Source of the DNA: Bradysia coprophila
Lineage: Eukaryota; Arthropoda; Insecta; Diptera; Sciaridae
Assembly (NCBI RefSeq): GCF_014529535.1
Contig: NW_023503632.1
Location: forward strand, 930,001-994,000
Direction of reading: 5' to 3'
DNA length: 64,000 nucleotides
Shown in pieces: positions 11,744-24,222 of this stretch. The position numbers and the translations under genes are program-made. Within the stretch, counting starts at the first letter, position 1, and every line of letters begins with the position of its first letter. Under the pieces are notes generated by a model. It saw nothing but the letters and a program-made list of their open reading frames with translations. It had not been told where the DNA came from and did no database searches.

Positions 11744-12817
11744 TGGGGCGAAACTGTAATGACCATTTATTGTTTGTTTTTGACTTACGTTTAGAGGTAT
11801 AGAGTGAAGAAACGAAGAGGATGGCATGAAAAGAAACTATATTGAAAGAGTGACTAGGTTGATGTGAAAATGATGGTGATTAAGTGGATCTAAAAGTACT
11901 CTTAAAATTCATTCGATTCCTCGGATTCAAAAATGAACACATTTTTCAGCCACAAAATGTGTTTTTTTTATTCGTTTTTCAGTTGGTATGTACTTCTACC
12001 GCGTGGCACATCCTTTAGTCAGATCTGATTGTCTCGAATTCATTGTGAATCATCTTAATTATCGAACTTTCAAATAATTCTGGACTGTTTATGGCTGCTT
12101 TCTCTCTAAACTTGAGACTTTGTGTATAAGTCCTGCAGATCGCCATTTTATTAGATGCGCGCGGGAACACACCTCTTCCATACTAACGTTAAATATTTTC
12201 TTTATTTTTACTGAAAATGCATGACGATTTTACATGTGATGAGTATTTACATGTTTTATAATTTGTAAACTTCATCTAGCTGATTGTTCCCAGAATGCTG
12301 GTAGCATTCCCCTGTTGTATGGCCATAGAAATTTTGTTGCACAAAAATTTTTGGCGCGAATATCACCCGATTCTTCAATAAGCATATTGTTAAGTTTTTG
12401 AATGAATTGTTTAGTCTCTTTACACCATGGTCTTAAAGTTTCGAAAGCTTGACCAGCTAGAAGAAAATTGGATGCGTTCTGCTGCTGAGCCTGCCCTTAC
12501 TAACCAATTTGCATAACGTGATGAATTTTTAGTATATGGAAAGTGGTGCTGAGTCATCCTAAAAATTTACAGCCTTTCTCGTTCCAACAATTTTATGCAA
12601 ATTTCATATAAATTCCACAGAAGTGATAACAGATGGCGTTGCTGCCGCTTTAATGGAGGCATAATCTGTTTTCATTTCTCCGATAAATTCATACAATTCC
12701 AGCTTGAGCAGTAGTAGTGGAAAAATAGAGACTATGAAAAATTCTTTTTCGCAATTCCGGTCCATAATCATCACCTTTCCATGCATCCATTTAATGTCGT
12801 TTTGAAGGTATTTATTT
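11744..12817. other. Intergenic spacer upstream of FMO copy 1
   Basis: This spacer holds the probable FMO 5'UTR exon (about 11789-11827) and AT-rich unique-looking DNA. Near 12140-12185 there is a part-copy of the MITE at 57921-58100 (shared CAGATCGCCATTTTATTAGA). No convincing gene was found. Confidence 0.5.
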
Positions 12818-14435
12818 CACAGGGAGATGCGGGAAATCAGAAACAAAACTACATTTTTTATTTACATCTTTAAAAAAAAATTCTATTTAAAATCGCTTGA
12901 TAAGATTTTAGTGTAGACAATTGAGTCGTACAACTTTACTATTGCATAGAAAAATAGGTCAGCATCCTCTTACATTTTTTGTGTAACAGTAACTTATTAA
13001 CCGTACGAAGAAACACCTTTGGATTTTTGGCTAAAACATGAAGAATCGATTTTTTTAACTGTGAAAATTCTATGTCTCCAGTTTCGTGGCTGATCACAAT
13101 GTGAATGTGAGATACTCTCAGAGTTCTACAACAACCAAATACAAAGTATACAGTAGAAGGTTCCAAAAATAACCAAATAAAATTGTACCAAGTCATACAA
13201 ATCGAAACACTCCGATCCGAAACATGTTTCGAAGACTCTGCAAAATTCTGCGAATCTTGAAGACAGTGATACCGTACATCAAATGCAATGGAAGCGAAGG
13301 GAAAATGAATTTTGCCTGGTTTATGGTCCTCATAGACAGAGGACCTCGGCATTGCACGATATTTGTTTCTAAATTTGGTCACCCATGTCAAAAATGGTCT
13401 AAAATATCAGTCGATACTGTCCAGAATCTGGAAATAATCTGCAATTCTGGAAAAATTGGTCACTTACATCAAACGCAATGGAGGCGAAACGAAATTTAAT
13501 TTTGTCTGGTTTATGGCATACATAGACAGAGGACCTGGGCATTGCACGATATTTATTCCAAAACAGGGTCACCCATATCAAAAATAGCGTGAAAAATGGG
13601 TAAATAAACCGTCGTTACCGTGCAATATTGCACGGTATCGACTGATTTCAAACTAATATTTCGACTTATTTTTGATATGGGTGACCCTGTTTTGGAATAA
13701 ATATCGTGCAATGCCCAGGTCCTCTGTCTATGTATGCCATAAACCAGACAAAATTAAATTTCGTTTCGCCTCCATTGCGTTTGATGTAAGTGACCAATTT
13801 TTCCAGAATTGCAGATTATTTCCAGATTCTGGACAGTATCGACTGATATTTTAGACCATTTTTGACATGGGTGACCAAATTTAGAAACAAATATCGTGCA
13901 ATGCCGAGGTCCTCTGTCTATGAGGACCATAAACCAGGCAAAATTCATTTTCCCTTCGCTTCCATTGCATTTGATGTACGGTATCACTGTCTTCAAGATT
14001 CGCAGAATTTTGCAGAGTCTTCGAAACATGTTTCGGATCGGAGTGTTTCGATTTGTATGACTTGGTACAATTTTATTTGGTTATTTTTGGAACCTTCTAC
14101 TGTATACTTTGTATTTGGTTGTTGTAGAACTCTGAGAGTATCTCACATTCACATTGTGATCAGCCACGAAACTGGAGACATAGAATTTTCACAGTTAAAA
14201 AAATCGATTCTTCATGTTTTAGCCAAAAATCCAAAGGTGTTTCTTCGTACGGTTAATAAGTTACTGTTACACAAAAAATGTAAGAGGATGCTGACCTATT
14301 TTTCTATGCAATAGTAAAGTTGTACGACTCAATTGTCTACACTAAAATCTTATCAAGCGATTTTAAATAGAATTTTTTTTTAAAGATGTAAATAAAAAAT
14401 GTAGTTTTGTTTCTGATTTCCCGCATCTCCCTGTG
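12818..14435. mobile_element. Near-perfect 1.6 kb palindrome (foldback element)
   Basis: Arms of about 769 bp (12818-13586 and 13667-14435) are reverse complements. The frames read from one arm translate identically from the other over more than 600 bp, so divergence is close to zero. An 80-bp spacer contains its own small palindrome around GTGCAATATTGCAC. Outer ends read CACAGGGAGATGCGGG. No transposase is recognisable in the arms and no target duplication could be found. The mirrored 150-, 91- and 60-codon frames inside are by-products. Confidence 0.85.
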
Positions 14436-14540
14436 CGTTTTTGATTATTTTTTTCGCACTTGGGCTTTTTCACATTTTTTTCGCACGCTACATAGCTCAG
14501 TACCTTTAAGAAAGACTAAATTTTATAAATAAAAACTTTG

Positions 14541-14622
14541 CACAGACCAGGATTTGAACATCCAACACCAAAATTCTTCCAAACACCAAGCAACGACCAT
14601 AGCCATTCGGCTACAGAGTCAC
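14541..14622 (-). repeat. Degenerate tRNA-like or SINE-type sequence
   Basis: On the minus strand an A-box-like TAGCCGAATGG is followed after about 45 bases by a B-box-like GTTCAAATCC, spaced as in a tRNA with a long variable arm (Leu/Ser type, about 80 nt). The T stem and acceptor stem do not pair cleanly, so it is either a tRNA pseudogene or the head of a SINE rather than a working tRNA. Confidence 0.4.
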
Positions 14623-14840
14623 ACAATTATACAGAACGTATTGTTGAAGCGTACATACTAAGCCTTGACTACTTGATTTTATTTAGCGCGTCTCTATACA
14701 TCACATTGCAATGTGTATATAGTGCAGGTTGCTTGATCGTTCAAATGAATTCATGTTTGCATGTGAATGTTTGGTAGAAATTTTGGTAATATTTTGCATT
14801 GGAAAGGTGATTATGGCCCGAAATTGCGAAAAACGTTGTA

Positions 14841-14961
14841 TCTGCCACGGTAGGTATGCCGGTATTTTTTCGCACACGACGTCTTGTCGACCTCGGCTTC
14901 GCCTCGGATCGACAATCGACATCTAGTGCGAAAAAATACCTTCATACCTACCTTGGTAGAT
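14841..14961. repeat. Hairpin MITE with central CTCGGCTTCG motif
   Basis: GGTAGGTATG and GCACTAGATG-side sequences are inverted around TCGACCTCGGCTTCGCCTCG at about 14888. The same centre occurs in the hairpin at 5808-5925. Confidence 0.5.
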
Positions 14962-15092
14962 AAATAACTATTATGTACGAAGGGGCTAAAGTACGTAAAG
15001 TGCCAAAAATTCTTTTCATGCTTCGGGGCCGAAAATGAGGGCAATTTTTCGAATTTTCTCGGGTTTTCGGCCCACTGCATGAAAACTTACAT

Positions 15093-15204
15093 GTGCACCT
15101 GTTTTGGACGGTTGATTTAAGGCACTTTCACTTGTAAGCCTCACTTCGTTCGGCCTACAATCCGCGAAATTGCCTAAAATCAATCGTCCAAAACAGGTAC
15201 ACAA
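15093..15204. repeat. Small inverted-repeat element
   Basis: GTGCACCTGTTTTGGACGGT at about 15094 is inverted at about 15184-15203, with a loop of about 60 bp. No coding potential. Confidence 0.55.
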
Positions 15205-16789
15205 ATAACCATTGATACACTGTCCCGTTTCAGTACTCTATTTAGAGTACCCTAATGCTTTGGCTATTTGTGGAGAGCCTTTTTCTTTGGAAATTTTTTA
15301 ATAAATCGACTTTTCAATAAGTTGTATCATACAACTTGTATGTGCGTCATAAGCACACCTCTTCTAAAAATTATTTATAAAATGTTGGTGACGTCGTCCT
15401 CTGACCATCCATATGGTTCACTGATTGCTAATACACAACATGAATGAAAGCCCAAAACGTCGGATAGTTTTAATCATTACATTATTTATTGCAATAAACG
15501 TTTTTAGCCGTGGCTATTGCTAACAAACGAAACCACGACATATTACGATGGAGGAATTATACAAATAAAAGTTTTTTTTTTCTTTTTCCTAATAAAAAAT
15601 GTTTTCTCTCTCTCTCTCTATCTCTCTCTCTCTCTCTCGATATTTTTACATTGTAGCCTAGACCCTCAATCGAATAATAATAATAATTTTGATGAGACAT
15701 TTTCATAAATGTAATAATAACGACATTCATATCAAATAATTTTTTTTTCTCTTTCCTTTTAAATTGCCTATACAATAACTATGTACAAATTCGCTTAATG
15801 ATTTAATGATTATGATTTTTATATGATTATAACAAGTGAATACAAAACTCTATCCCGGTCTATATCGGGTATAGAATCAATTGTTGCTTTTGTTTTGATC
15901 AGTTTAATATCCTTTTTTTCAATCGACTTCCTTCATTTCTTTTCTTTTATTTCCACTATCCCGCGCTCTCTTAACCTTAACAACTATTTAATAAATTGCT
16001 ACGTAAAATGTGTGTGTGTATAAGATAATAAAATTGAGATAAAATATTTTGTTGTTTTTGTTAAATTTAGAATTATAATTTTCCATCTTTTTTTCCATTT
16101 TAAATTTATATTTTTTCATTAAATTAATTTCATTTAAATTTTGTGCTTCTTCTTCTTCTTTAAATATAAATGCAAAATTGTTAAGTAAAAAAAGGTAATT
16201 AGACGATCGATTTTAAAAGTATTTTTTACAATAGTCAAACCATCTAAGTTTCAACGGTAGCTTGGGCAAATCTTATACAGTACAATACTTATCAATAAGA
16301 CAAATGATGACGGTACAGCTTGTGTGAAATTTACCGATCCGAGACGAAGCCGATGACGGCAAACACACGAGAAGCCATTTATCTAATTTACAAAGGAGGT
16401 ATTTTACTCAAAAGCTCGAGGTACAGTTTCGTCACCGTCAAGTAAAATCAGCTGAACCTCACGTTTACTTCTCGGCTTTTAAAAGCTCTTAACATAACTA
16501 ACGAGGTAAAAGCAAATGTTTCGTGTGAAAGTATGGGTAACGCATGAGGCCGAGGTCAATACACAGGGCTGTATAAAGTCGCGGAAACATTTATTTCTTT
16601 ACAAAAACACGAAGATTAGAATTTCTATCGAATTTGTCACATGGCCTCAGGAGGTAATACTCCCCGAAAAAGAAGATTCATCAGTCTATTGAAATTGTAA
16701 CCATTGAGAAATTATGAATCTTCAGTAAATAGTTGCTATGATATCTGCACGGACAAGGATTCTTTTTGGGAAAACATTATCCATATTAG

Positions 16790-17127
16790 GGAACGTCAGA
16801 TTTTTTGATTGAAAAATATAAACGAAAATAGAAACAAAAAGGGCAAGTTGATCCATTGAAAAATAAAAAAAAATTTGACAGAACGGATTTTAATTAATCA
16901 AACTACCAGTGCGTATTGCATGATCCCAGGAGTCCGGTAAACCGATTCTATTTTAAATTGGACCAACATATGCCGAGCGATAAGCCTTTGGAAACGTGAA
17001 GTGCAAAGTTTCTTTTGTATTGGTGACTAGAAAGGATCCCTGGGATCATGTCGATTTTTCAATGGATCTGCCAATCTTGCTTTTCCGTTTGAGTTTGGAT
17101 TTTTCTTTTAAAAAATCTAACGTTCTC
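16790..17127. repeat. Inverted-repeat element
   Basis: GGGAACGTCAGATTTTTT at the left matches the complement of AAAAAATCTAACGTTCTCC at the right. Internal blocks GATCCATTGAAAAAT and ATGATCCCAGG are also mirrored. Confidence 0.5.
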
Positions 17128-17871
17128 CATTTTCATGAATTTTTGGTTTGGGAAAATAGGAAACTTTGAGGAAACGACGGAAAATTTCTGAAAAATAAAA
17201 TAAAATTGGAAAACGTTTTACCGAAAAGGGTCACTAGTACAATGACATACAAACGCCACACGAAGAAATGATAATATTTTATTCATCTCTGAGGTTTTAT
17301 TGGTCCATAAATTATCGAAATTTTGTCCTTGTGATGATGATTGTACTGATCACCGCTCCATCTTAAATCAGCAAAGTTTCACACGATAACTTACAATGTA
17401 ATTGTTATCAATTGTTCGGAATAATTTTGTCAATCCTTCTAAACGTGTGCCGCAACAGCCGCACCTAATATTATTCAGATTGCATAGGAAGATCGTAATA
17501 AAGTCTTCTTTGTGGTTTCATTAAAAATAATTTTGATTCATTGAGATTTATAATTTAAAATGTTTTTGATATTCCGGTTTGCACATTGAAATAAAAACTT
17601 TTTTTCTGGTGTCTCGGTCGTCTAATTTCGGTTGTACTTAGGAACATCAATTTATTTTTTGTTCTAAGCAATAAGAGTTTCGGAATCACATACTTAATTT
17701 ATCAAAAAAGGGGAAAATACTGTCGATAACAATTTGTTTTAAAAAATACGGTCAAATGATGACCATCGTCATTGGTGTGAATTAGTTTTCATTCTTAGTG
17801 TGGCTTGTTGTCTAATTTGCATTCTTTTCTTCGCAACGTCAAACTTCCATTTTTCATAAAAGTTGTAATTA

Positions 17872-18096
17872 CAGTGAGAGGCAGTGAAATTTCAGCATGA
17901 ATTTGCTTCAGCTGTTCTTCAGCTGATCCGCACAAACAACAATCAAAACTGTTTATACGTTTGAAGCTGCTACATGCACGCGCGTAGTAGTGGTGAAACC
18001 GTAACCGTATAAAGACGTATAAACAGTTTTTATTGTATGTGTGGATCAGCTGAAAAACAGCTGAAGCAAATTCATGCTGAAATTTCATTGCCACTG
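17872..18096. repeat. Complete MITE with about 40-bp terminal repeats
   Basis: The ends CAGTGAGAGGCAGTGAAATT and their complement ending CACTG enclose 225 bp. The subterminal ATTTGCTTCAGCTG and a CAGCTGATCCGCACAAAC-like block are mirrored. A relative lies in FMO copy 1 intron 2. The CAGTG end resembles hAT-type elements, but no clean 8-bp target duplication was seen. Confidence 0.65.
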
Positions 18097-19684
18097 ATAA
18101 ATTATTGAATAATGAGAAGTGTCTCTGGGGTCTTGGAGTTTATAGAATTTTTAATAAATTTAAAATGATCTGGTGATGAGGATGAAAGTTCTTCGTTAAA
18201 TTAAATGAACAGCAAATGATTTCTATCAAACAATGAACGTGGAAAGAACAAGGCGATGAATCAATCAAAGAATGGTCCTTACATACAGATTCCTTTTTCC
18301 GTCAAAAATACAATGTCAACACTTCGCACAATCCTTCACTGCCTCTGCAAACACACCACAAAACGGAATCAGTTCTTGAACACCGAAAGTCTTTGGAATC
18401 ACTGACGATAGTTGACTGGCGACAATACTTTTATTTAAGAAAAAGTCGGTTGATAATGGCACATTTTAACAACGGCATCAATTGAACTGGAATGCACACA
18501 CATCAGTCACTTAAAAAATTGCACGGATTATGTATCTCAGACGGTGTGAGATTAGTTGATCTACGTTTTATTGTGAAATGGATGCGAGAAAATTGAGATT
18601 AAATCAACAAATGTGTTTGCTTACATGATGATTTTGCAGTGATAAGATTTGAGGGTTGTTGTTCTGGTGCGTCAACAACATCGATTATGACTTGGAAAAG
18701 ATTGTCCTTACAAAACGACGTCAGGGATTCTGCGATTAGACTGTAAGACTTGAATACTAAGAGGCCATTCAAATAGCGCAAACGCACCATATATGTAGTT
18801 GGAGACGGGTTTCCAAAAATCGTGCAAAAGCGTGGTCAAGAGGTAATAAAAAAGGGTGCGCACTCCTTTCACAAACATTTTATTTTCGCTTCAACAGTCT
18901 TCCCAAACTGGCAAATACAAGTGCGACAAACCAATTTTCTTGGAATCGAAGGATAAACTGTTTTGAGGAGCCCTTTTACAGTATGAGCCATATTTGAATG
19001 ACCCCTAATTCACTGCACATGACTGATCTACATTCTAGATGAAAGTCCCAAGAACTTGGAGCTTTTCAATTTAGACTCCAATTGAAAAACGAACTGGAGC
19101 CTGTACAATTCAATTTTCGGCCAGGGTATTACTATTCCTAAAAAATTACGATTGTCAACGAATTACAGTTTCCAAGGAATACGATTCAATTTTGATTTTC
19201 TAGCAATTCCGATTTCTTGGGAAATTCGATTCCACATGGATTGCTCACTGGAATTCTAATTCCTCAGTAATAACATTTCCCCTAGTGATTACGATTACGA
19301 GAAGTGTCATTTGAGTTTAATGTATCAGTGTGGCTGAGATTGTATCCCGGGTAACAGTGCTAAAAGACGATATAGGTCGAGACTATTGACATAAAACATT
19401 TCAATTTAGATTAATTTTTTTTTCCCGAGACCATTTCTATGGCATCATTAATTTCCCTCTGTACAATTTAGACTAATTAACCATTCAATAGCTTGAACTA
19501 AATAAATCAACGAAGATTTTGTATGGCTCCCGTGAATCATTGAGCACAATTCGGTTTATCTGAAAAAATCATTTTGTCTGTTCAACAATTCCAAATAACT
19601 CTCATGTGACATTCAACTTGAGCTCGTTTCTTTAATCGGCAAAGAGAGAAATCGAAATGAACCGCCAGTTTCACGAGACAGTGT

Positions 19685-19710
19685 CTGTGTGTGTGTGTGT
19701 GTGTGTGTGT
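19685..19710. repeat. (TG)n microsatellite
   Basis: An uninterrupted dinucleotide tract of about 13 units lies 220 bp upstream of the FMO copy 2 start. Confidence 0.85.
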
Positions 19711-19930
19711 TATTTAACAATGAAAATTTTCTGTTAATTTGACAGTCGTGCGTCGGACTAGTGTTCGTTCAATGTCTTTCTGTGCTACATTCATCACACA
19801 TTATTTTGGGTCTTATCTTTCGTTTGATTCAAAACTCTTTGCCATTCGATTTGTGAATGAATGTACAAAGTCATCCCTTGATTGGCTCCTGTTGTAAATT
19901 TATCCAACACTCGGGGTACGATAATAAAAT

Positions 19931-22266
19931 ATGAAAGTTGCAGTTGTTGGAGCCGGATTAGGTATATAACCATTCGTGCAAAATGTAACAGAATTTGAGT
20001 GTCGATCATTCGCATGCAGCCGGTGTTTGTGCCACCAAACATTGCCTGGAGTATGGATACGATGTGACAACATTCGAAAAGACAAATACGATTGGCGGTA
20101 CATGGTATTACACCGACAGTGTGGACAAAGACGAATTCGGAATGGACGTACACACTAGCATGTATCAGAATTTAAGGTAAACATTCCAACGAATGATATA
20201 TGTTCCAATGAAACTGTTGGCGATAACTCAACATAGAATGAGATAATTACAAAAAGAATCATCTGAATCATTACACTGCGCGACAACAATATGACAATTG
20301 CCATTGTTATCAAACTATTAAAACGCTCGCCTGATCAACATTAATCTACGAGTCGCTGTTTACCTTTGATTATATTAGTTTACACAAGCAGCCAGTCTAT
20401 CGTAAATCGTGCAAAACGGACGGCTTTGTTATAATCAGCAGGGAAGATTAGAATGGGGTTTTAAATCAAAACTGTACTCGACTGCAGCACCATGTTATTT
20501 ATAGTTGCATAAAACATCAAAGTGAATGATGAGCCAACCATAACACAAACTCAACTTCGATGGAATAATGTAAATGGAAAGCGAATTAGTGATGCGTGTG
20601 AACGGTGTATCGGCATGGAGCTAATTCGATGCCTGTCTTTTACTATAGAATAGAAACATTTCGACGTATGCACCTGAGGCAACTGAAGGTGTAACGCGAT
20701 TCGAGGTCACATAAAACGATTAATGAAACCAAACCTTTCCTTCCACCAGAACAAACTTCCCGAAAGAAATAATGGGATTTCCGGACTACGATTTCACTGG
20801 ACCGAAAAATTCCTACGTATCGGCAGGTGAAGTTCTGGACTTCATAAAAACTTATGCTCGGGAATTCAAAGTGGATGAGCAGATTAAATTCCGTCACGAA
20901 ATTATTCGCATTCGGCCAATAGGAATGACATCACGGTGGGAGGTGGGGGATTTAGTCGTAGGCAATTCAATTTCCCTGTTTAACGATTTGAAACGATTGT
21001 CAGATAGTGGTGCGAGATTTTAACAATGACTCCGCCGAAGTACAACAATTCGATGCGGTGATGTGTTGCAACGGGCACTACAGTTGTCCTCGGATACCAG
21101 ACATTCCTGGACGGGATTTGTACGGTGGTAAAGTTCTTCACACTCACAGTTACCGGACAGCCGACATCTTTAAAGGTAGTGTGATATCTCGGATATCTGT
21201 TGCTCCCTTCGAGGATTTGTAAGGGGGCGAGACATTTCTACACGGTCAATATCGTTCAGAAAACGATATTGTCGTCCACATGACGATTCGATCGTTTTTT
21301 GAACGATCATATCGTTCCTCACAATATTGACCGTGTAAATAAGTCGCCTCTCCATTTCTAACGTTATTTCAGGCGAAACAGTTCTGGTTGTTGGAAGTGG
21401 ATCTAGTGGCATTGATATCGCCTATTTGGTGTCAAAGACTGCGACCAAAACAACCATTAGTTTTCACGATCCGACAAGGATTATTCCGAGTGGAATCCAT
21501 AAAAAACCGGACATACGAGAATTGACCGAAAACGGTGCAATATTTCGCGACGGAACGGAAGAGCATTTTACCGTCATCATATTCGCCACTGGTAAATTTC
21601 GCTTTTTCATTCGAAAAATGTGAATTCGAAGATGTCAATTCGCAACGCTTCCAGGATACCTGTACTCGTTTCCTTTCCTGAGCATTGACTGTGGTATGAC
21701 AATAAACGACAACTACATTCAGCCGTTATTCAAGCACTGCATCAACATTAATTACCCAACGATGGCACTGATTGGAATGCCGTATTTGGTGCATCCACCT
21801 CTAATCAGTTATTTGCAGGTTGTGTGAAACGAACGGGGGGGAACAGAACAATTTGTCTGGTTGAGTGACAATGTTCCCATTTTACAGATCCAACTTTTTC
21901 TTAAATATTTGAGTGGCACTCAAAACATTCCATCGAAAGAAGAGATGATGAGCACAACCAATAAAGAAATGGACAGCCGATGGAAAAATGGATTCAAGAA
22001 GAAACAGGCGCACATGCTGGGAACTGATTTGTTGGTAAAATGTTTAAATCTGAGCTATCGATACAGTAGTCTAAACGAAATCGTTTCAGGATGAGTATTA
22101 TGCAGACCTGTGTCAATTAGCCGGCCTACCACCGGTAAAACCTTACATGATGGAAATTTATCGCGAAAACCAGCGAAATCTGAAACGGGATCACATCAGA
22201 TTCCGTGAGATTAATTTCACGGTCATCGACGACGAACATTTTGAGACAGATAAAGAATTATGTTGA
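19931..22266 (+). CDS. Flavin-containing monooxygenase (FMO-like), copy 2
   Basis: Eight exons (19931-19961, 20020-20176, 20750-20942, 21004-21175, 21373-21591, 21655-21818, 21888-22034 and 22090-22266) sum to 1260 nt and encode 419 residues. The N-terminal GAGLAG binds FAD, GTWYYTD follows, the FMO-type signature is YGGKVLHTHSY and the NADPH motif is GSGSSG. Four or more intron positions match copy 1 exactly, so the two genes are paralogues; copy 2 has an extra intron after residue 10 and another in the C-terminal part, while copy 1 has one inside the NADPH motif. Intron 4 holds a MITE at 21240-21336. Its stop lies 37 bp from the minus-strand frame of the ABHD17 extension, so the two 3' ends must nearly overlap. 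Substrate unknown; a detoxification role is inferred from the family. Confidence 0.9.
21240..21336. repeat. MITE in FMO copy 2 intron 4
   Basis: ACACGGTCAATATCGTTC and AATATTGACCGTGT face each other. A related element lies at about 33756-33848. Confidence 0.6.
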
Positions 22267-22302
22267 AGAACCGAAGAAGAAGAAAGAAATTCGATTGGAA
22301 AT

Positions 22303-23522
22303 TCACTTGCAACCGTTTCCGTTGTTCAATTCTTTTTTCTCTAAATTTTCGTCCTCTTCATCGTACGAATGAAATGCTTGCGACACCATCTTATTATTCA
22401 CATCATCGACCGAACTCTGTTGGACCGAATGCTTTAAGTATTTCAACGGCTTGTTCCGACGCCTCGGTTCATCCTCAACGATGACTGTGCTGTTCTTCAA
22501 CGAATTCTTGCGGAAACCGTCCGAAATGAAAAAAATCTCTTTGCGCTCGGTGTCGTTGCCGTTGCTCTGGACTTTCGAAAAAATTTTACTATTCAAACCG
22601 GGCGCCGTGTCCTTTAAAATGTAAACCTTTTTCGGCGTTTCCTGCAAACATTCGTCGGGAATGAAAACTAATTCCACCGAAGCAACAAGCGAATCGGATT
22701 TCGATAGTATCGTTTTGGTTCCGCCGGTCAACGAACCGTTTTCCGTGTGCGATTGATTGTTATTCGGCGGCGACGTGGCATCGGGTCGCATATCGTCCAA
22801 TGACCGCCAATCAATGTTTTTGCGCGCTTTTAACAATTTCAAAATTTTTCGCTTGCTATCGATCAAACATTGCTGGTTGAGTGCATTGTCACGGAATTCG
22901 TTCGATATGACAACGATGTCGCCGTCGTTAATTTGTTCCGATTTGCCGTTGCGATTGGTGTTACGCTTTATGGAACTGTATTGTGTGCCGACCGATTTTG
23001 TTGCACTGCCATTGCAATTTGGCTGGCGTCCGTTACGAATTGAATTTTTACTAATAATTTTGCTCTTTGAACCATTCATTTCGTTTAAATTGCTCGATTT
23101 GTTACAAATTTTACGTCCTAACTTATCAATACTAATGTCACTCTTATTGTCCATACTACCACAAATTGAGAAAACACCGTCACATGGTGAGCGATCACAC
23201 AAATCTGTCTTACTTACCCCTGTTGTTTTTGTTGAAATTGTTGTTGTTGCTGCTGACGACGTTGCACACAATTTATCAGTTTTGCGATTAGAATTATTGC
23301 TTGATGATGTGTTTGATTGATTTAACAGTTTATTGGAGTCGAGTTGATTGAATTGCTTTGGTGCGTTCGAATTGGAAGCGAGCGGTTCGGTTGGAGTATC
23401 AGTTTTGTTGGATTTTGTGGTGAGCACATTGTCACCACAGTCCTTATGCTAGAGCAATTTTTCCGTTGGTGAATGGTTTGATGTCGAACTTATGGTTATT
23501 GAAGCATTAAGAATATCGTCAC
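22303..23522 (-). CDS. Open extension in frame with ABHD17 behind two stop codons (unrecognised protein)
   Basis: This minus-strand exon begins after a good acceptor (GGTGGTTACAG, exon start 23522). It reads 23 codons plus a split codon in the ABHD17 frame, meets TAG at 23449-23451, then stays open for 381 codons to the TGA at 22303-22305. The first Met after the TAG is at about 23154, nearly 100 codons in, so a simple separate start is unlikely. The protein is Ser/Asn/Lys rich, with two related motifs (IVVISNEFRDNAL and IFFISDGFRKNSL), which argues for real coding sequence. It could be made by stop readthrough, by splicing from ABHD17 exon 4 to an acceptor formed by the TAG itself (CTCTAG, phase 0, matching exon 4), or as the second part of a dicistronic mRNA. 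Family not recognised; function unknown. Confidence 0.55.
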
Positions 23523-24182
23523 CTGTAACCACCGAAATGAAAATGAAATTTGAATTTATCGCTCGAGCTATCTTTTTATCCTTGTATTGACTGGTTGCAC
23601 CCGATCCCCTATCAGCGTTTGTATAAATAGAAAGGAATTAGCGGGAATTAAATGTCTCAACTTCAGTCAAACAGTCCCACAGTCGATACACTTCCCACAA
23701 AGGAATATTTTTGGGAAAACATTTTCAAAGCTTTGCTCAAATTTTATTAATTTTTCCCTTAGTTTGGGAAAAGATTGAAAAATTTGACAAAATTGCGGAA
23801 AATATTTCTTCAAAAATAGTCCCTGCCACCCACTGAACTTTAGTTTTCTTCCTGATTCGCTTCATCATCATTCATTTGCTGTCTCAAGAACTGTTGCTGC
23901 ATCTACGCTTCGCAGTTATAGTCGCAAACCTCTTTGAAATGATTTCAGCTTAGCCACTTAGCCATCAACAACCACTTCACCGATATTTTCCATCGGCGAG
24001 CTTACAAATTGCGCGTTATATTTCTTGAAATAGAAATTTATCGAGTCTCATAACACTGGTGGTGATAAGATTCACTCGAATAGCGGACATTTTTGACAAG
24101 TTTCGTTTAGTTAACAAAGATGTCAATGGGATCAAATAACCGAGTTCAACACCGTAAAAGCAAACTTTAATTCAAAACTTAC

Positions 24183-24222
24183 CCGAAGCCTCTTGTGCGC
24201 TGGTATCAGAATTGAGTCGTTG
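24183..24222 (-). other. In-frame continuation of ABHD17 after its TGA
   Basis: After TGA-C the frame continues for 13 codons plus one base to a strong donor (GTAAGT at 24182). The next exon supplies the missing two bases of a Gly codon, so phase is kept across the roughly 660-bp intron. Between the TGA and the later TAG there are 37 sense codons. Confidence 0.6.

Larger units (their letters stand above)
15205..19930. other. Gene-poor spacer with microsatellites and MITEs
   Basis: Contains a (CT)n tract near 15606-15640, an inverted-repeat element at 16790-17127 with outer motif GAACGTCAGATTTTTT, a complete MITE at 17872-18096 and a (TG)n tract at 19685-19710. No frame with convincing gene character was found; the distal part must hold the promoter and 5'UTR of FMO copy 2. 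Confidence 0.6.

Noticed and set aside
11744-11827. Longer N-terminus for FMO copy 1 starting at 11827
   Set aside because: The extra stretch contains a plausible 5'UTR intron, is absent from copy 2, and would place 28 residues before the FAD-binding strand.
12939-14314. Pairs of identical frames of 150, 91 and 60 codons on opposite strands
   Set aside because: They are mirror images created by the palindrome and resemble no protein.
22757-23320. Plus-strand frame of 187 codons
   Set aside because: Antisense shadow of the ABHD17 extension frame; the minus-strand frame is longer and in phase with upstream exons.
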